A DNA stretch of 64,000 nt, from the NCBI GenBank assembly GCA_964608315.1, contig CAZSNF010000013.1:1-64000 (forward strand), written 5' to 3'. A program made the position numbers and the translations under genes. Below are positions 54,315 through 63,165 of this stretch, piece after piece. The notes below the pieces were generated by a model. The model was not told the DNA's origin. It searched no databases and saw only the letters and a list, made by a program, of their open reading frames with translations. This DNA comes from VXPQ01 sp964608315 (GTDB lineage: Bacteria > Bacteroidota > Rhodothermia > Rhodothermales > VXPQ01). Position 1 is the stretch's first letter. Each line of letters opens with the position of its first letter.

Positions 54315-55574
54315 ATGACCTCATTTCGCGGGGCCGAAGAGAAGCTCTCTGCGCTTGACTTTACAAGCGGGCTCCTTACGAAAACCCACCTCGGCTTGCC
54401 GAGTCTGCTCGACGAAATCGTGCGCGTCACGACAGAAACGATGCAGGCGGGGGCCTGCGCCATTCGACTGCTCGACAAGCATTCGGGGGAAATGGCGCTC
54501 AAGGCTTCTTCCGGCCTGAGCGAAGAATATCTGCACGCGCACCCGCTCACCGCAGCCAGCAGCATCTTCCAGCAGTTCGCCGAAGGGAATCACGAACTGA
54601 TCGCTGTTACGGATATTGCGCAGGACCCGCGAATGGATTACGTGCGCGAAGCGGCGGGCGAAGGCGTTCATTCCTTCCTTTCCGCGCCCCTCGTACGGGA
54701 CGGCGAGGCAATCGGCACCCTCTCGATGTTCACCCCCGGCCCGCACGATTTTACGCTGGACGAACGGCGCCTCTTCAGCACGATGGCCAACCAGGCGTCC
54801 GTCGCCATCTCGCTGGCCCGCCTCTACAAGGAGCAACTCGCCCTGCGGCAAATCGAGCACGAACTGGAAATCGCCGCCGGCATCCAGCGCAAACTCATGC
54901 CGGAGAGCGCGCCCTCCATCCCTCCTTTCGACATTGCAGGGGCCTGCCATCCGTGCCAGGAGATCGGCGGGGATTTCTTCGACTTCATCGAACTGCCCGG
55001 GGGCAATCTCGGCGTCGTCGAGGGAGACGTATCCGGGAAAGGCGTTCCGGCGGCCCTCCTCATGGCCACCATCCGATCTGCGCTGCGCGTACAGGCCGAG
55101 AATATCTTCTCCATGCAGGATGTGCTGCGCAAAGTGAACCGCGCCGTCTGGGAGGATACGACTCCCGAAGAATTCGTCACCCTGTTCTACGGGGTGCTCG
55201 ACACGCAGGCAGGCGTACTGACTTACATCAACGCCGGGCACAATCCCGGGCTGCTCGTTCGCGAGGGAACGGTTACGCAACTTCCACCGGTCAATCCGCC
55301 CATCGGCATCCTCCCCGACCTCTTCCCCGAACAGGAAACGCTGCAACTCCTCGAAGGAGATGCGCTCGCCATCTGCACGGACGGGTATTCGGATACGGAA
55401 GGGACAGACGGCGAACCGCTCGGCGAAGAGGGCGTGGCGGAAACGCTTCGTCTGCACGCCGGTCTGTCCGCCGAGGCGATCATCGGGAAGCTGGAAGAAA
55501 CGGTTAAAGCCTTCCAGCCCGATCCGACCGCCGCATATCGCGACGACCGCACGGCGATCGTGGCAAGGCGGTAG
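54315..55574 (+). CDS. GAF-domain PP2C phosphatase (RsbU/SpoIIE type)
   Basis: A protein of about 419 residues from the ATG at 54315; a GTG at 54294 would add 7 residues. An N-terminal GAF domain (about 20-165: VTTETMQAGACAIRLLDKHSGEMAL, SAPLVRDGEAIGTLSMF) and a SpoIIE-type PP2C domain (about 180-415) are visible. The metal-site motifs are GGDFFDF, VEGDVSGKGVPAALLMA, NAGHNPGLLVREG and CTDGYSDTEGT. It would dephosphorylate an anti-sigma-factor antagonist in a partner-switching stress pathway after sensing a small molecule through GAF. No rsbV or rsbW gene is adjacent. Confidence 0.9.
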   Translation: MTSFRGAEEKLSALDFTSGLLTKTHLGLPSLLDEIVRVTTETMQAGACAIRLLDKHSGEMALKASSGLSEEYLHAHPLTAASSIFQQFAEGNHELIAVTDIAQDPRMDYVREAAGEGVHSFLSAPLVRDGEAIGTLSMFTPGPHDFTLDERRLFSTMANQASVAISLARLYKEQLALRQIEHELEIAAGIQRKLMPESAPSIPPFDIAGACHPCQEIGGDFFDFIELPGGNLGVVEGDVSGKGVPAALLMATIRSALRVQAENIFSMQDVLRKVNRAVWEDTTPEEFVTLFYGVLDTQAGVLTYINAGHNPGLLVREGTVTQLPPVNPPIGILPDLFPEQETLQLLEGDALAICTDGYSDTEGTDGEPLGEEGVAETLRLHAGLSAEAIIGKLEETVKAFQPDPTAAYRDDRTAIVARR

Positions 55575-55601
55575 GGGCGAGGGGACCCGGCTTGACGGAA
55601 C

Positions 55602-55628
55602 GGGCTTACATGCCCACAGGATTTTTTT
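55602..55628 (+). terminator. Possible weak terminator after the phosphatase gene
   Basis: GGGC and GCCC flank a six-base loop and are followed after ACAGGA by eight T. The stem of four pairs is short, so this is only a candidate. The rest of the 300-base spacer to the DUF6338 gene has no gene. Confidence 0.35.
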
Positions 55629-55873
55629 TGTCGTAATCACGCCCTTTTTTGTTAATTCGCAGGAACTCCTGGAATTGGCTGGGGTTACCTACCGCAGGTT
55701 GTCATAACTCGCTCAATCTGCCAACGGCGATTGAATGCGAACCTTCCGGCCCTGAACGCATGCAGCATTTATTGTGGACGGAATACACCCGGCAGAACGA
55801 CATACGACGTGCTTCACTGTCTCGTCTCTGCCCCCTGTAGAGCAAAAGTCACACCACCCTGATGGTTTGAAAT

Positions 55874-56554
55874 ATGTTTGACTTCCCGGAAATAGAAAAT
55901 ATTCTTTTTATTCTGTTTTTTATCGTCCCTGGTTTAATTATTTTATTTATCAGGTCTCTTTTTATAAAAAATCGTATCCCTACTAATTCAGAAAACATAT
56001 TATATTATTTTACAATATCAATGATTTATCATGCTTTGATATGGCCATTATTCATTATAATATTTCCAAATATATTAGATTTTGCATCTGCAGGAACATT
56101 AATGCAATGGGTCAGAGCAAATACAATTTGTATTGCCATTATATTTTTTGTATTTGTATTTGTTATACCTGTCGTTTTCGGATTATTATTAGGATTAAAT
56201 ATACAAAAAGAATGGATATATACCTTACTTAGGCGTTTTAAAATAAATTTGGTTCATCCAATATCTACTGCATGGGACTGGAAATTTTCAACCATGCAAG
56301 AGCAATGGATTTTAGTAACTCTTAAAGATGGTACAAAATATGCAGGATATTGCGATTCCGAATCTTCCTTTTTCTCCTCCGATCCTATGGAAAGAGACAT
56401 CTACATTAAATATATCTATGAATTGGACGCCAAAAATCAATGGGAACCTATACCGGATAAGAGCGTCTTAATTGTTGGCGGCGAAGTTAAAACTATCGAA
56501 TTCTGGTCCCGAAACAAGGAGACAACGTCCGATGACAGCGCAAAAGAAAAGTAG
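55874..56554 (+). CDS. DUF6338 membrane protein (low-GC, horizontally acquired)
   Basis: A 226-residue protein with three N-terminal membrane helices (ILFILFFIVPGLIILFIRSLFI, ILYYFTISMIYHALIWPLFIIIFP, ICIAIIFFVFVFVIPVVFGLLLG) and a cytoplasmic domain of DUF6338 type (VHPISTAWDWKFSTMQEQWILVTLKDGTKYAGYCDSESSFFSSDPMERDIYIKYIYELD). The gene is strikingly AT-rich compared with both flanks, a sign of recent transfer. DUF6338 proteins are found sporadically in accessory regions, with unknown function. The downstream tiny GYQP gene overlaps its stop and looks like its partner. Confidence 0.88.
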   Translation: MFDFPEIENILFILFFIVPGLIILFIRSLFIKNRIPTNSENILYYFTISMIYHALIWPLFIIIFPNILDFASAGTLMQWVRANTICIAIIFFVFVFVIPVVFGLLLGLNIQKEWIYTLLRRFKINLVHPISTAWDWKFSTMQEQWILVTLKDGTKYAGYCDSESSFFSSDPMERDIYIKYIYELDAKNQWEPIPDKSVLIVGGEVKTIEFWSRNKETTSDDSAKEK

Positions 56555-56693
56555 ACCCGCTCCCTCCTCTCAGCGGAGAGCGTCAAGGAAAGTGACGCGC
56601 GGTTATCAGCCCAAGCCCCTGAATGAAGGACGGCGTCCAGGCAATATGCCGCCGCCGAATCCACCTAATCAGGGGACCAGCGGCAAAAAGTGA
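56532..56693 (+). CDS. Small GYQP-motif protein, partner of DUF6338
   Basis: A 53-residue basic, proline-rich protein starting at MTAQKKSRPAPSSQRRASRKV, with TRGYQPKPLNEG and a Pro-Asn-rich end. It overlaps the DUF6338 stop by 23 bases, and its base composition shifts toward the GC-rich side. Small (K/T)GYQP-type proteins next to DUF6338 are a recurring arrangement in my recollection. The sequence is disordered and lacks any catalytic motif. It may be a regulatory or linker partner of the membrane protein. Confidence 0.65.
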   Translation: MTAQKKSRPAPSSQRRASRKVTRGYQPKPLNEGRRPGNMPPPNPPNQGTSGKK

Positions 56694-57388
56694 TCCCCTT
56701 CGGCTGTTTAGTAACATGCTCGTCATCCGTTCCTTCCACGCGAAGGATGGACCGTTCTCTCTGAGACATCTGTCGGCGGACCTCAATATCCTGTTCTCTT
56801 CTCGTTGGAATCATGCGGGACAAGCCCTCCTGAAGGGCGGTTCAAACATGCTTTCGGGCGGCCAAGTACTTTTCTGGGCCAGCAAGACTTTTTCTGTAAT
56901 TGAGATAGCCCTGCGCATTTCAAGCAAATTTTCTGTCGGGGAAGATGCGCTTGTATATAAATCCGCAAAAAAGCCCCAAGGGGTCTGCCTTGCTCGTGAT
57001 CTCCGACCCTGAATGCAGGATCGGGAGCAAGGCGTACTGCCAAGGGGCGGATTATGGTTGAAAGGTACTTCGTCTTTGGGTTATAGTCAACCCCTGTGCA
57101 GCGAAACAGTTCCGCGTAAATACAGCTCGATTCAGCGCCCTTTTGCCCCGGATCCTGTTTCAGGCTATACTCCAGGCGACCTTGTTTCGCGTGATGCGCC
57201 CAAACTTGTGCAGCCCAACGCTCCACGCCTGAAAAAAACGCCATGGCGGGGGCTGGAGCGGGCTTGCAGGACCGGATCCATGAGAGTTTACGCGGTTAAG
57301 CCTCATTTTTCCCCAGATGGCGAGGGCTGGAACGGGCTTGCAGGACCGTGTCGCCAATCCTGAATGACCTGGGAGGACTGGGTATTCA
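56694..57388. other. Gene-poor, structured spacer
   Basis: About 700 bases without a convincing gene. An imperfect inverted repeat pairs the region around 56981-57000 (GCCTTGCTCGTGATC) with 57018-57035 (GATCGGGAGCAAGGC), giving a hairpin with arms of about 15 bases. Two direct copies of GGGCTTGCAGGACCG (about 57257 and 57337) lie downstream. A 153-residue minus-strand reading (56783-57244) is Cys-rich and unlike any family I know, so it is not called. Confidence 0.5.
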
Positions 57389-57758
57389 TGGATAACCCGG
57401 GCGGGGCGAAATCCATGGGCAAACCGGGCGGGGCNNNNNNNNNNNNNNNNNNNNNNNNNNNNNNNNNNNNNNNNNNNNNNNNNNNNNNNNNNNNNNNNNN
57501 NNNNNNNNNNNNNNNNNNNNNNNNNNNNNNNNNNTGGGCAAACCGGGCGGGGCAGGAAACCATGGGCAAACCGGGCGGGGCGGGAAACCGTGGGCAAACC
57601 GGGCGGGGCGGGAAACCGTGGGCAAACCGGGTGGGGCAGGAATCCGTGGGCAAACCGGGTGGGGCAGGAATCCGTGGGCAAACCGGGCGGGGCAGGAAAC
57701 CATGGGCAAACCGGGCGGAGCGGAAATCTATGGATAACCCGGAAAGGGTAGGAATCTA
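57389..57758 (+). repeat. 28-bp tandem repeat spanning an assembly gap
   Basis: The unit TGGGCAAACCGGGCGGGGC plus a nine-base tail (28 in all) is repeated head to tail. One full and one partial unit precede the 100-N gap at 57435-57534 and eight complete units follow it (57535-57758). Edge units are diverged (TGGATAACCCGG). Twenty-eight is not a multiple of three, so any translation cycles through three frames; the array is not coding in a stable frame. The gap length is a standard placeholder and the true copy number is unknown. Confidence 0.85.
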
Positions 57759-57831
57759 TGAATATCAGTTAATAATTGATTTGAAATCATTTATATTCTG
57801 ACACAAGATCAATTATTAACCGTATTTGACT

Positions 57832-59019
57832 ATGCTGTTCACGTATCCTGCCCTGAATAAGGCGGAAAGGCGGGTGGAGAACGCGACCGCCCGAATACGG
57901 GCAGACCTGCGCCGCTACATCGCTGCGGAGCCGCCCCGCTGGATGGATTTGCTGGCCCGCATGACCCGGGCGCGCGCCCTTGCCGCATCCTGTAGCATGG
58001 GGGACATTCATGTGTCCGTCGAGGACGCCATCGCCGCAATCGACCAGCAGGAACCCGCAGGCGCGGACCGGGACGCATGGCAGGCGACAGTTGGTTACCG
58101 CCAGGCAATGGACTACATTGCCCAACGCTGCCGGAACCCGTCTTTTACGATCGCGGATGAGGCGCTGATGGCGGTCCATTTCATGATCTGCCAGTCGGAC
58201 ATGGAGGCAAACCCGGGTCGGTATCGTCCCGGATGGGTTTCCGTACGAAATACCCGCACCGGCGACGTGACGTACGAGGGGGTAGACCGCGACCGCCTGG
58301 AACCCTTAATGCGCGAACTGCTGGACTACGCGAACGACGGGCGGGGGGAATCCGTCTTTCTGCGGGCGGCCATGACCCACCTGAACCTGGCGCTGCTGCA
58401 TCCATTCGCGGACGGCAACGGACGGACCGCCCGGTGCATTCACGCCGCCGTGCTGGCGAGCGACGGGGTTGCGGCGCCCGCATTCTCTTCGATTGAAGAA
58501 TATATCGGGCGCAATCAACGGGCGTACTACGACATACTTGCAAAGATTGGCGGGGGCGGATGGCGTCCGAAGCGCAACGCCAGGCCGTGGGTGCGTTTCT
58601 GCCTGACCGGCCATTACCGGCAGGCGCAAACGCTCCTTCGACGAACGCGGGAACTGGAAAGGGCGTATGCAGCGTTTTCGGAACTGGTGGAAACCCGCGG
58701 GTTCCCCGACCGGATGGTTATGGCGCTTCTTCAGGCCGCTTTTGGAATCAGGGTTCGCAATGCGTCCTACCGGGTAAGCGCGGACGTATCCAAAAACCTC
58801 GCCAGCCGCGACCTGAAGGCGCTCGTGGACGCCGGGCTTCTCGTCCCGGAGGGGGAAAAGCGGGGCCGTTCCTACGGCGCGGCGCCTGCTGTGGCGGAAA
58901 TCCGCCAGAGATTGCGCCTCCCCCGGGAGGAGGGCGATCCTTTCGCGGAGGACGGGCCTTTTGCGGAGGCCGAGCCGAGCAAGGCGGATTCAAGGCAGCA
59001 AGACCTTTTTTCGGATTGA
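57832..59019 (+). CDS. Fic family AMP/phospho-transferase
   Basis: A 395-residue Fic protein starting at the ATG at 57832 (a TTG lies 6 bases upstream). The active-site motif is HPFADGNGRTAR (His at residue 190 in this numbering). The N-terminal region has SCSMGDIHVS where class II Fic proteins have the inhibitory (S/T)xxxE(G/N) motif; the Glu seems absent. A winged-helix domain (NLASRDLKALVDAGLLVPEGEKRGRSY) is C-terminal. Fic enzymes attach AMP or other groups to target proteins. It lies between the tandem repeat and the restriction-modification gene, an accessory location. Confidence 0.9.
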   Translation: MLFTYPALNKAERRVENATARIRADLRRYIAAEPPRWMDLLARMTRARALAASCSMGDIHVSVEDAIAAIDQQEPAGADRDAWQATVGYRQAMDYIAQRCRNPSFTIADEALMAVHFMICQSDMEANPGRYRPGWVSVRNTRTGDVTYEGVDRDRLEPLMRELLDYANDGRGESVFLRAAMTHLNLALLHPFADGNGRTARCIHAAVLASDGVAAPAFSSIEEYIGRNQRAYYDILAKIGGGGWRPKRNARPWVRFCLTGHYRQAQTLLRRTRELERAYAAFSELVETRGFPDRMVMALLQAAFGIRVRNASYRVSADVSKNLASRDLKALVDAGLLVPEGEKRGRSYGAAPAVAEIRQRLRLPREEGDPFAEDGPFAEAEPSKADSRQQDLFSD

Positions 59020-59150
59020 GATAATCCTCTGGACGCTTCAAGTAATCGCGCAATCTCTATGCAGAACGTAGACACTACCCTAAAAACTATCCAAGAAACT
59101 AGCCCAGAAACTAGCCTATAAACAGGGGCGGTTCCGGCCGCGTCACGCCT

Positions 59151-59244
59151 GATTATGCGGGGCTGCCGCCTGCATTGCTTCGTCATTCCTTGCCAGCGCG
59201 CCCCTCTCAGCCTCTGAACTTCGCGGACCTGATCAGAGTATCCT
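59151..59244 (-). repeat. Half copy of the dispersed repeat (hairpin-1 half)
   Basis: This copy contains part of hairpin 1 and the terminal end (CTGATCAGAGTATCCT at its right end), cut in the hairpin-1 loop. It lies in the 300-base spacer between the Fic and MmeI-like genes. No promoter or other gene is identified in the spacer. Confidence 0.75.
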
Positions 59245-59316
59245 TAAGGCGCGGGACTGCGACCTTGTTTCGCGTCAACGCACCCGATGAGTCCCTGAAC
59301 CCACGCGCCCCAACGC

Positions 59317-62106
59317 ATGCGCCTGTCCTGGAATGAAATACGCGCCCGCGCGGCGGCGTTCGCCCGCAAGTGGGAAGGCGCCGGCTACGAAAAGGGCGAA
59401 ACGCAGCTTTTCTACCGGGACTTCTTCGACGTATTCGGGATGTCCGTGCGGCGGGTGGCGACGTTCGAGGAGCCCGTGAAGTTGCTGGGCGACAAGCGCG
59501 GCTTCATCGACCTCTTCTGGAAAGGGGTCCTGCTCGTGGAGCAGAAAAGCGCGGGCCGCGACCTCCGCAAAGCCAAAACGCAGGCCCTCTCCTACTTCCC
59601 CGGCCTCAAGGATACCGATCTGCCGCGCTATATCCTGCTGAGCGATTTCTATACGTTCGAACTCTACGATCTGGACGAAGACGAGGAGGTTTCCTTTGCG
59701 CTCGAAGACCTGCCCGCGCATGTGGAGAAGTTCGGCTTCATCCTCGGCGTACAGAAGCGCTCGTTCAAGGATCAGGACCCGGTCAACATCGAGGCCGCCG
59801 AACGGGTGGGCAAACTCCACGACGCACTCGAAGCCTCCGGCTACAGGGGGCACGATCTGGAGCGGTTCCTTGTCCGCATCGTGTTCTGCCTCTTCGCGGA
59901 CGACACAGGCATCTTCGAACCCCGGGACATTTTCCTCGATCTGCTGGAGAACCGTACGCGGGAGGACGGTTCGGACCTCGGCGGATGGCTCGCCCAGCTC
60001 TTCCAGGTCCTCGACACGCCGGAAGACGAACGCTCCGGCAATCTCGACGAGGACCTCGCCCGCTTCCCCTACGTGAACGGGGACCTGTTCGACGGGCCGC
60101 TCCGCATCCCCTCCTTCGACGCCTCCATGCGGGAGCGCCTGCTCGACGCCTGCCGGTTCGACTGGTCGAACATCTCTCCGGCCATCTTCGGCTCCCTGTT
60201 CCAGTCCGTCATGGACAAGGACGAGCGGCGGAGGCAGGGCGCCCACTACACCACGGAAAAGAACATTCTCAAGGTCATCGAACCGCTCTTTCTCGACGAT
60301 CTGCGAGCGGAGTTCGCCCGGCTCAAGGCTCGCCGGGACAGCCGCCGCCTTCCGGAACTGCTCGCCTTCCAGCAGCGGCTCGGCAAACTGCGTTTCCTCG
60401 ATCCCGCCTGCGGCTGCGGCAACTTCCTGATTATCGCCTACCGGGAGCTGCGCGCCCTGGAAATCGAGGTGCTGAAAGAAACCCGGCCCCGAAGGCAGGT
60501 CGATGTGCTGGTCGATCTGCTTTCCGTGGTGAATGTCGATCAGTTCTACGGGATCGAACTGGGAGAATTTCCGGCCCGCATCGCCGAGGTGGCCCTGTGG
60601 ATGATGGATCACATCATGAACAACCTCCTCAGCCTGGAATTCGGGGAGACGTACGCGCGCATCCCGCTGGAGACCTCGCCGCACATCGTGCACGGGGACG
60701 CGCTGGAGATGGATTGGGCCGACGCGCTGCCGCCGGAAGACTGTTCGTACGTGCTCGGCAATCCGCCGTTCGGGGGCGCAAAGTTCCAGTCTGCGGAGCA
60801 GCGGGCGCAGGTGCGGGGAATTGCGGCGCTGGGCAAGAGCGGCGGCACGCTCGACTACGTGACCGCGTGGTTCATCCGGGCCGGCGAATACGTACAGAAG
60901 AGTGCGGCGCAGATCGGTTTCGTGGCCACCAATTCGATTACGCAAGGCGAGCAGGTGGCGCAACTCTGGCCGATCCTGTTCGGCCGCTGCGGACTGGATA
61001 TCGCGTTCGCGCACCGGACGTTCGCCTGGGGGTCGGATGCGCGGGGCATGGCGCATGTGCATGTGGTGATTATCGGGCTGACCCGGCGGGGCGATGCGCC
61101 CAAAGAAAAGCGGCTTTTTTCCTACGACGATCCGAAGGGCGAACCGCACGAAAGCGGACACGCGGTGCTGTCGCCGTATCTGTTCGATGCGAGCGGGTTG
61201 GCGGATCCGAGGGTGGTGGTGAAGGAATCGAGCCGGCCTTTGAATGGGTTGCCCAAACTGATCATCGGCTCGAAGCCCATTGACAGCGGGCATTACATCT
61301 TCAAGGCCGACGAACGCGATGCTTTCTTGCAGGAAGAACCTGACGCCGAGCCGTACCTGCGGCCTTTTGTGGGAAGCCGGGAGTTTTTGCAAGGGGGCGA
61401 ACGCTGGATACTACACTTGGCCGACGTACCGCCCCAAGTGCTGAAAACGCTGCCGAAGGTCCGCGAGCGCATCGCCGCCGTACGCGACTACCGGTTGGCC
61501 AGCAAGAGCAAGCCCACACAGGCGCTTGCCGAAACGCCGAGGCTTTACCATGTGAATGTCATTCCGACTGCACCGTTTTTGGTCGTGCCTAAGGTCAGTT
61601 CAGAACGGAGAGAGTATGCCCCCATTGGATGGACGGAACCACCAACAATCCCGAGCGACCTCGTCTTTGTACTCAAGAACGCTACGCTTGCTGATTTTGC
61701 CCTACTGACGTCAACCATGCACATGGCTTGGATGAGACAAATCGGCGGACGCTTGGAGAGCCGTTATCGCTACTCCATCGGCCTTGTGTACAATACCTTC
61801 CCCCTGCCGCCCGGCTTCCATACGAATAGCTCAGCCATCGCCAAACTGGAACCGCTCGCGCAGGCCGTGCTCGACGCCCGCGCCGCTCATCCAGACGCCA
61901 CGCTCGCCGACCTCTACGATCCGGACCTCATGCCGCCCAATCTCCGCAAGGCGCACCAGGCCCTCGACCGCGCCGTGGATCGGCTCTATCGCCGGAGCGG
62001 CTTCGCCAGCGAGCGGGAACGGGTGGAGTATCTCTTGGGATTGTACGAGAAGATGATGGAGCCGCTGGCGGCGAGGGGGGTGAAGAGGAGGCGGGGCAAA
62101 ACATGA
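59317..62106 (+). CDS. MmeI-like type IIL restriction-modification enzyme
   Basis: A 929-residue single-chain restriction-modification enzyme, near the length of MmeI. The N-terminal nuclease core is D65-x9-E75-Q-K77 (FIDLFWKGVLLVEQKSAG). A helical linker follows, then an N6-adenine methyltransferase with motif I DPACGCGNF (362-370) and motif IV NPPF (482-485). The C-terminal part (about 600-929) is the target-recognition domain. It would recognise one asymmetric site, methylate one strand and cut about 20 bases away. It needs no separate specificity subunit. It sits beside a Fic gene, a decayed IS and a DUF262 gene, which suggests a defence island. Confidence 0.92.
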   Translation: MRLSWNEIRARAAAFARKWEGAGYEKGETQLFYRDFFDVFGMSVRRVATFEEPVKLLGDKRGFIDLFWKGVLLVEQKSAGRDLRKAKTQALSYFPGLKDTDLPRYILLSDFYTFELYDLDEDEEVSFALEDLPAHVEKFGFILGVQKRSFKDQDPVNIEAAERVGKLHDALEASGYRGHDLERFLVRIVFCLFADDTGIFEPRDIFLDLLENRTREDGSDLGGWLAQLFQVLDTPEDERSGNLDEDLARFPYVNGDLFDGPLRIPSFDASMRERLLDACRFDWSNISPAIFGSLFQSVMDKDERRRQGAHYTTEKNILKVIEPLFLDDLRAEFARLKARRDSRRLPELLAFQQRLGKLRFLDPACGCGNFLIIAYRELRALEIEVLKETRPRRQVDVLVDLLSVVNVDQFYGIELGEFPARIAEVALWMMDHIMNNLLSLEFGETYARIPLETSPHIVHGDALEMDWADALPPEDCSYVLGNPPFGGAKFQSAEQRAQVRGIAALGKSGGTLDYVTAWFIRAGEYVQKSAAQIGFVATNSITQGEQVAQLWPILFGRCGLDIAFAHRTFAWGSDARGMAHVHVVIIGLTRRGDAPKEKRLFSYDDPKGEPHESGHAVLSPYLFDASGLADPRVVVKESSRPLNGLPKLIIGSKPIDSGHYIFKADERDAFLQEEPDAEPYLRPFVGSREFLQGGERWILHLADVPPQVLKTLPKVRERIAAVRDYRLASKSKPTQALAETPRLYHVNVIPTAPFLVVPKVSSERREYAPIGWTEPPTIPSDLVFVLKNATLADFALLTSTMHMAWMRQIGGRLESRYRYSIGLVYNTFPLPPGFHTNSSAIAKLEPLAQAVLDARAAHPDATLADLYDPDLMPPNLRKAHQALDRAVDRLYRRSGFASERERVEYLLGLYEKMMEPLAARGVKRRRGKT

Positions 62107-62254
62107 TGTTGCCCCTTGGCTATACTCGGACTTATATTGGCTACCTATATCCCCCTTAATCTGTTGCTAGCCCGGAAACCAATTCAGTACCAAGCAGGTA
62201 CGGGTTGATGATCAGCAAGACAGCAGAGATTAACAGCGGTAACAAAAACAGAGG
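62107..62254. other. Spacer between the restriction enzyme gene and the IS element
   Basis: About 150 bases between the restriction-modification gene and the left end of the decayed IS. No gene, hairpin with T tract, or repeat of the dispersed family is seen. Confidence 0.3.
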
Positions 62255-63137
62255 TGGTTCGGGTTGATTGGACAGTGTTTTCGGGCTTTTTAAGGTACAG
62301 GAGCGACCTTATTCCGATTCAGCCAACCCATATGGATGGAGGTGTTCCATGCCCAAACGCACCCGCAGAACCCACAGCCCCGACTTCAAGGCGAAGGTGA
62401 CCCTTGCCGCCATACGCGGCGACAGTACAACAGCCGAGCTCGCCGCCCGCTTTGAAGTGCATCCTGACCAGATACAGTCATGGAAGAAGCAATCGGTAGA
62501 GACCGCCGAGGAGTCGTTCAGGCGAAGCCGCTCGACCGGTTCCGACAGGCGCGAGGAACAGGTCAAGACGCTCCAGGCCAAGATAGGGGAGCTTTTGATA
62601 GAGCAGGATTTTTTTTATCGAAGGCGCTCGGTCGCGGCCAGTAGCCGAGCGCAGGGGCCAGATAAGCCGCTCTTACTCCTTGTCTGTCGTTCGGCAGTGC
62701 GCGCTTCTGGCTTTGAGCCGATCCATGGCGTACTATCGCCCCAAAGGAGAGAACGCAGAGAACCTCTGCGGCGCGCCAGAGGTTTTCAACACGGACCAGG
62801 GCGCGCAGTTCACGTCGGAGGCGTTCGCCGGCGTACTGAAGGCGCACGGGGTGCGCATCTCGATGGACGGCAAGGGCCGCTGGCTGGACAACGCGTACGT
62901 GGAGCCCTGTGGCGCAGCCTCAAGCAAGAAGAAGTCTACCGGCGCGCATACGAGACGGTGGTCGAGGCCAAAAAGGGGATCGGCGACCACCTGCGCTACT
63001 TCAACGAAGGGCACCCGCACCAGGGCCTTGACAATCTTACGCCCGATGATGTATATTACAGACTAAAGCCGCTGACAAAGGCGGCGCAACCCTGCGCCTA
63101 AAACGGCTCCTGAAAACTGTATAGTTTTCCCGGACCA
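62255..63137 (+). mobile_element. Decayed IS3-family insertion sequence
   Basis: Inverted ends TGGTTCGGG (62255-62263) and CCCGGACCA (63129-63137) bound a broken transposase locus. OrfA reads MPKRTRRTHSPDFKAKVTLAAIRGDSTTAELAARFEVHPDQIQSWKKQ, an IS3-type helix-turn-helix start, followed by a leucine-zipper stretch. The orfB integrase core has lost its middle; fragments in different frames give FNTDQGAQFTSEAFAGVLKAHG, MDGKGRWLDNAYVEP and YFNEGHPHQGLDNLTPDDVYY. No clear target duplication is seen. The element cannot move by itself. Confidence 0.8.
62349..63101 (+). pseudogene. IS3-family transposase, frameshifted and internally deleted
   Basis: The orfA part (about 62349-62640) is intact through its N-terminal DNA-binding helix-turn-helix. 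The integrase part is broken: after a short region the retroviral-type core appears in one frame (NTDQGAQFT, the second catalytic Asp region) and then shifts to another frame for the last catalytic-Glu segment. About half of a normal orfB is missing. It is listed as a pseudogene, not as an active transposase. Confidence 0.75.
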
Positions 63138-63165
63138 CTTCTAACCTACCGACGCGGAACTGACA

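Noticed and set aside
56783..57244. A 153-residue minus-strand reading frame
   Set aside because: It crosses an inverted repeat, shows no domain or signal, and lies in a repeat-rich spacer; it is probably not a gene.
57389..57758. 28-bp repeats that could be read as a CRISPR array
   Set aside because: The units follow each other directly with no unique spacers, and no cas gene is present, so it is a tandem repeat.
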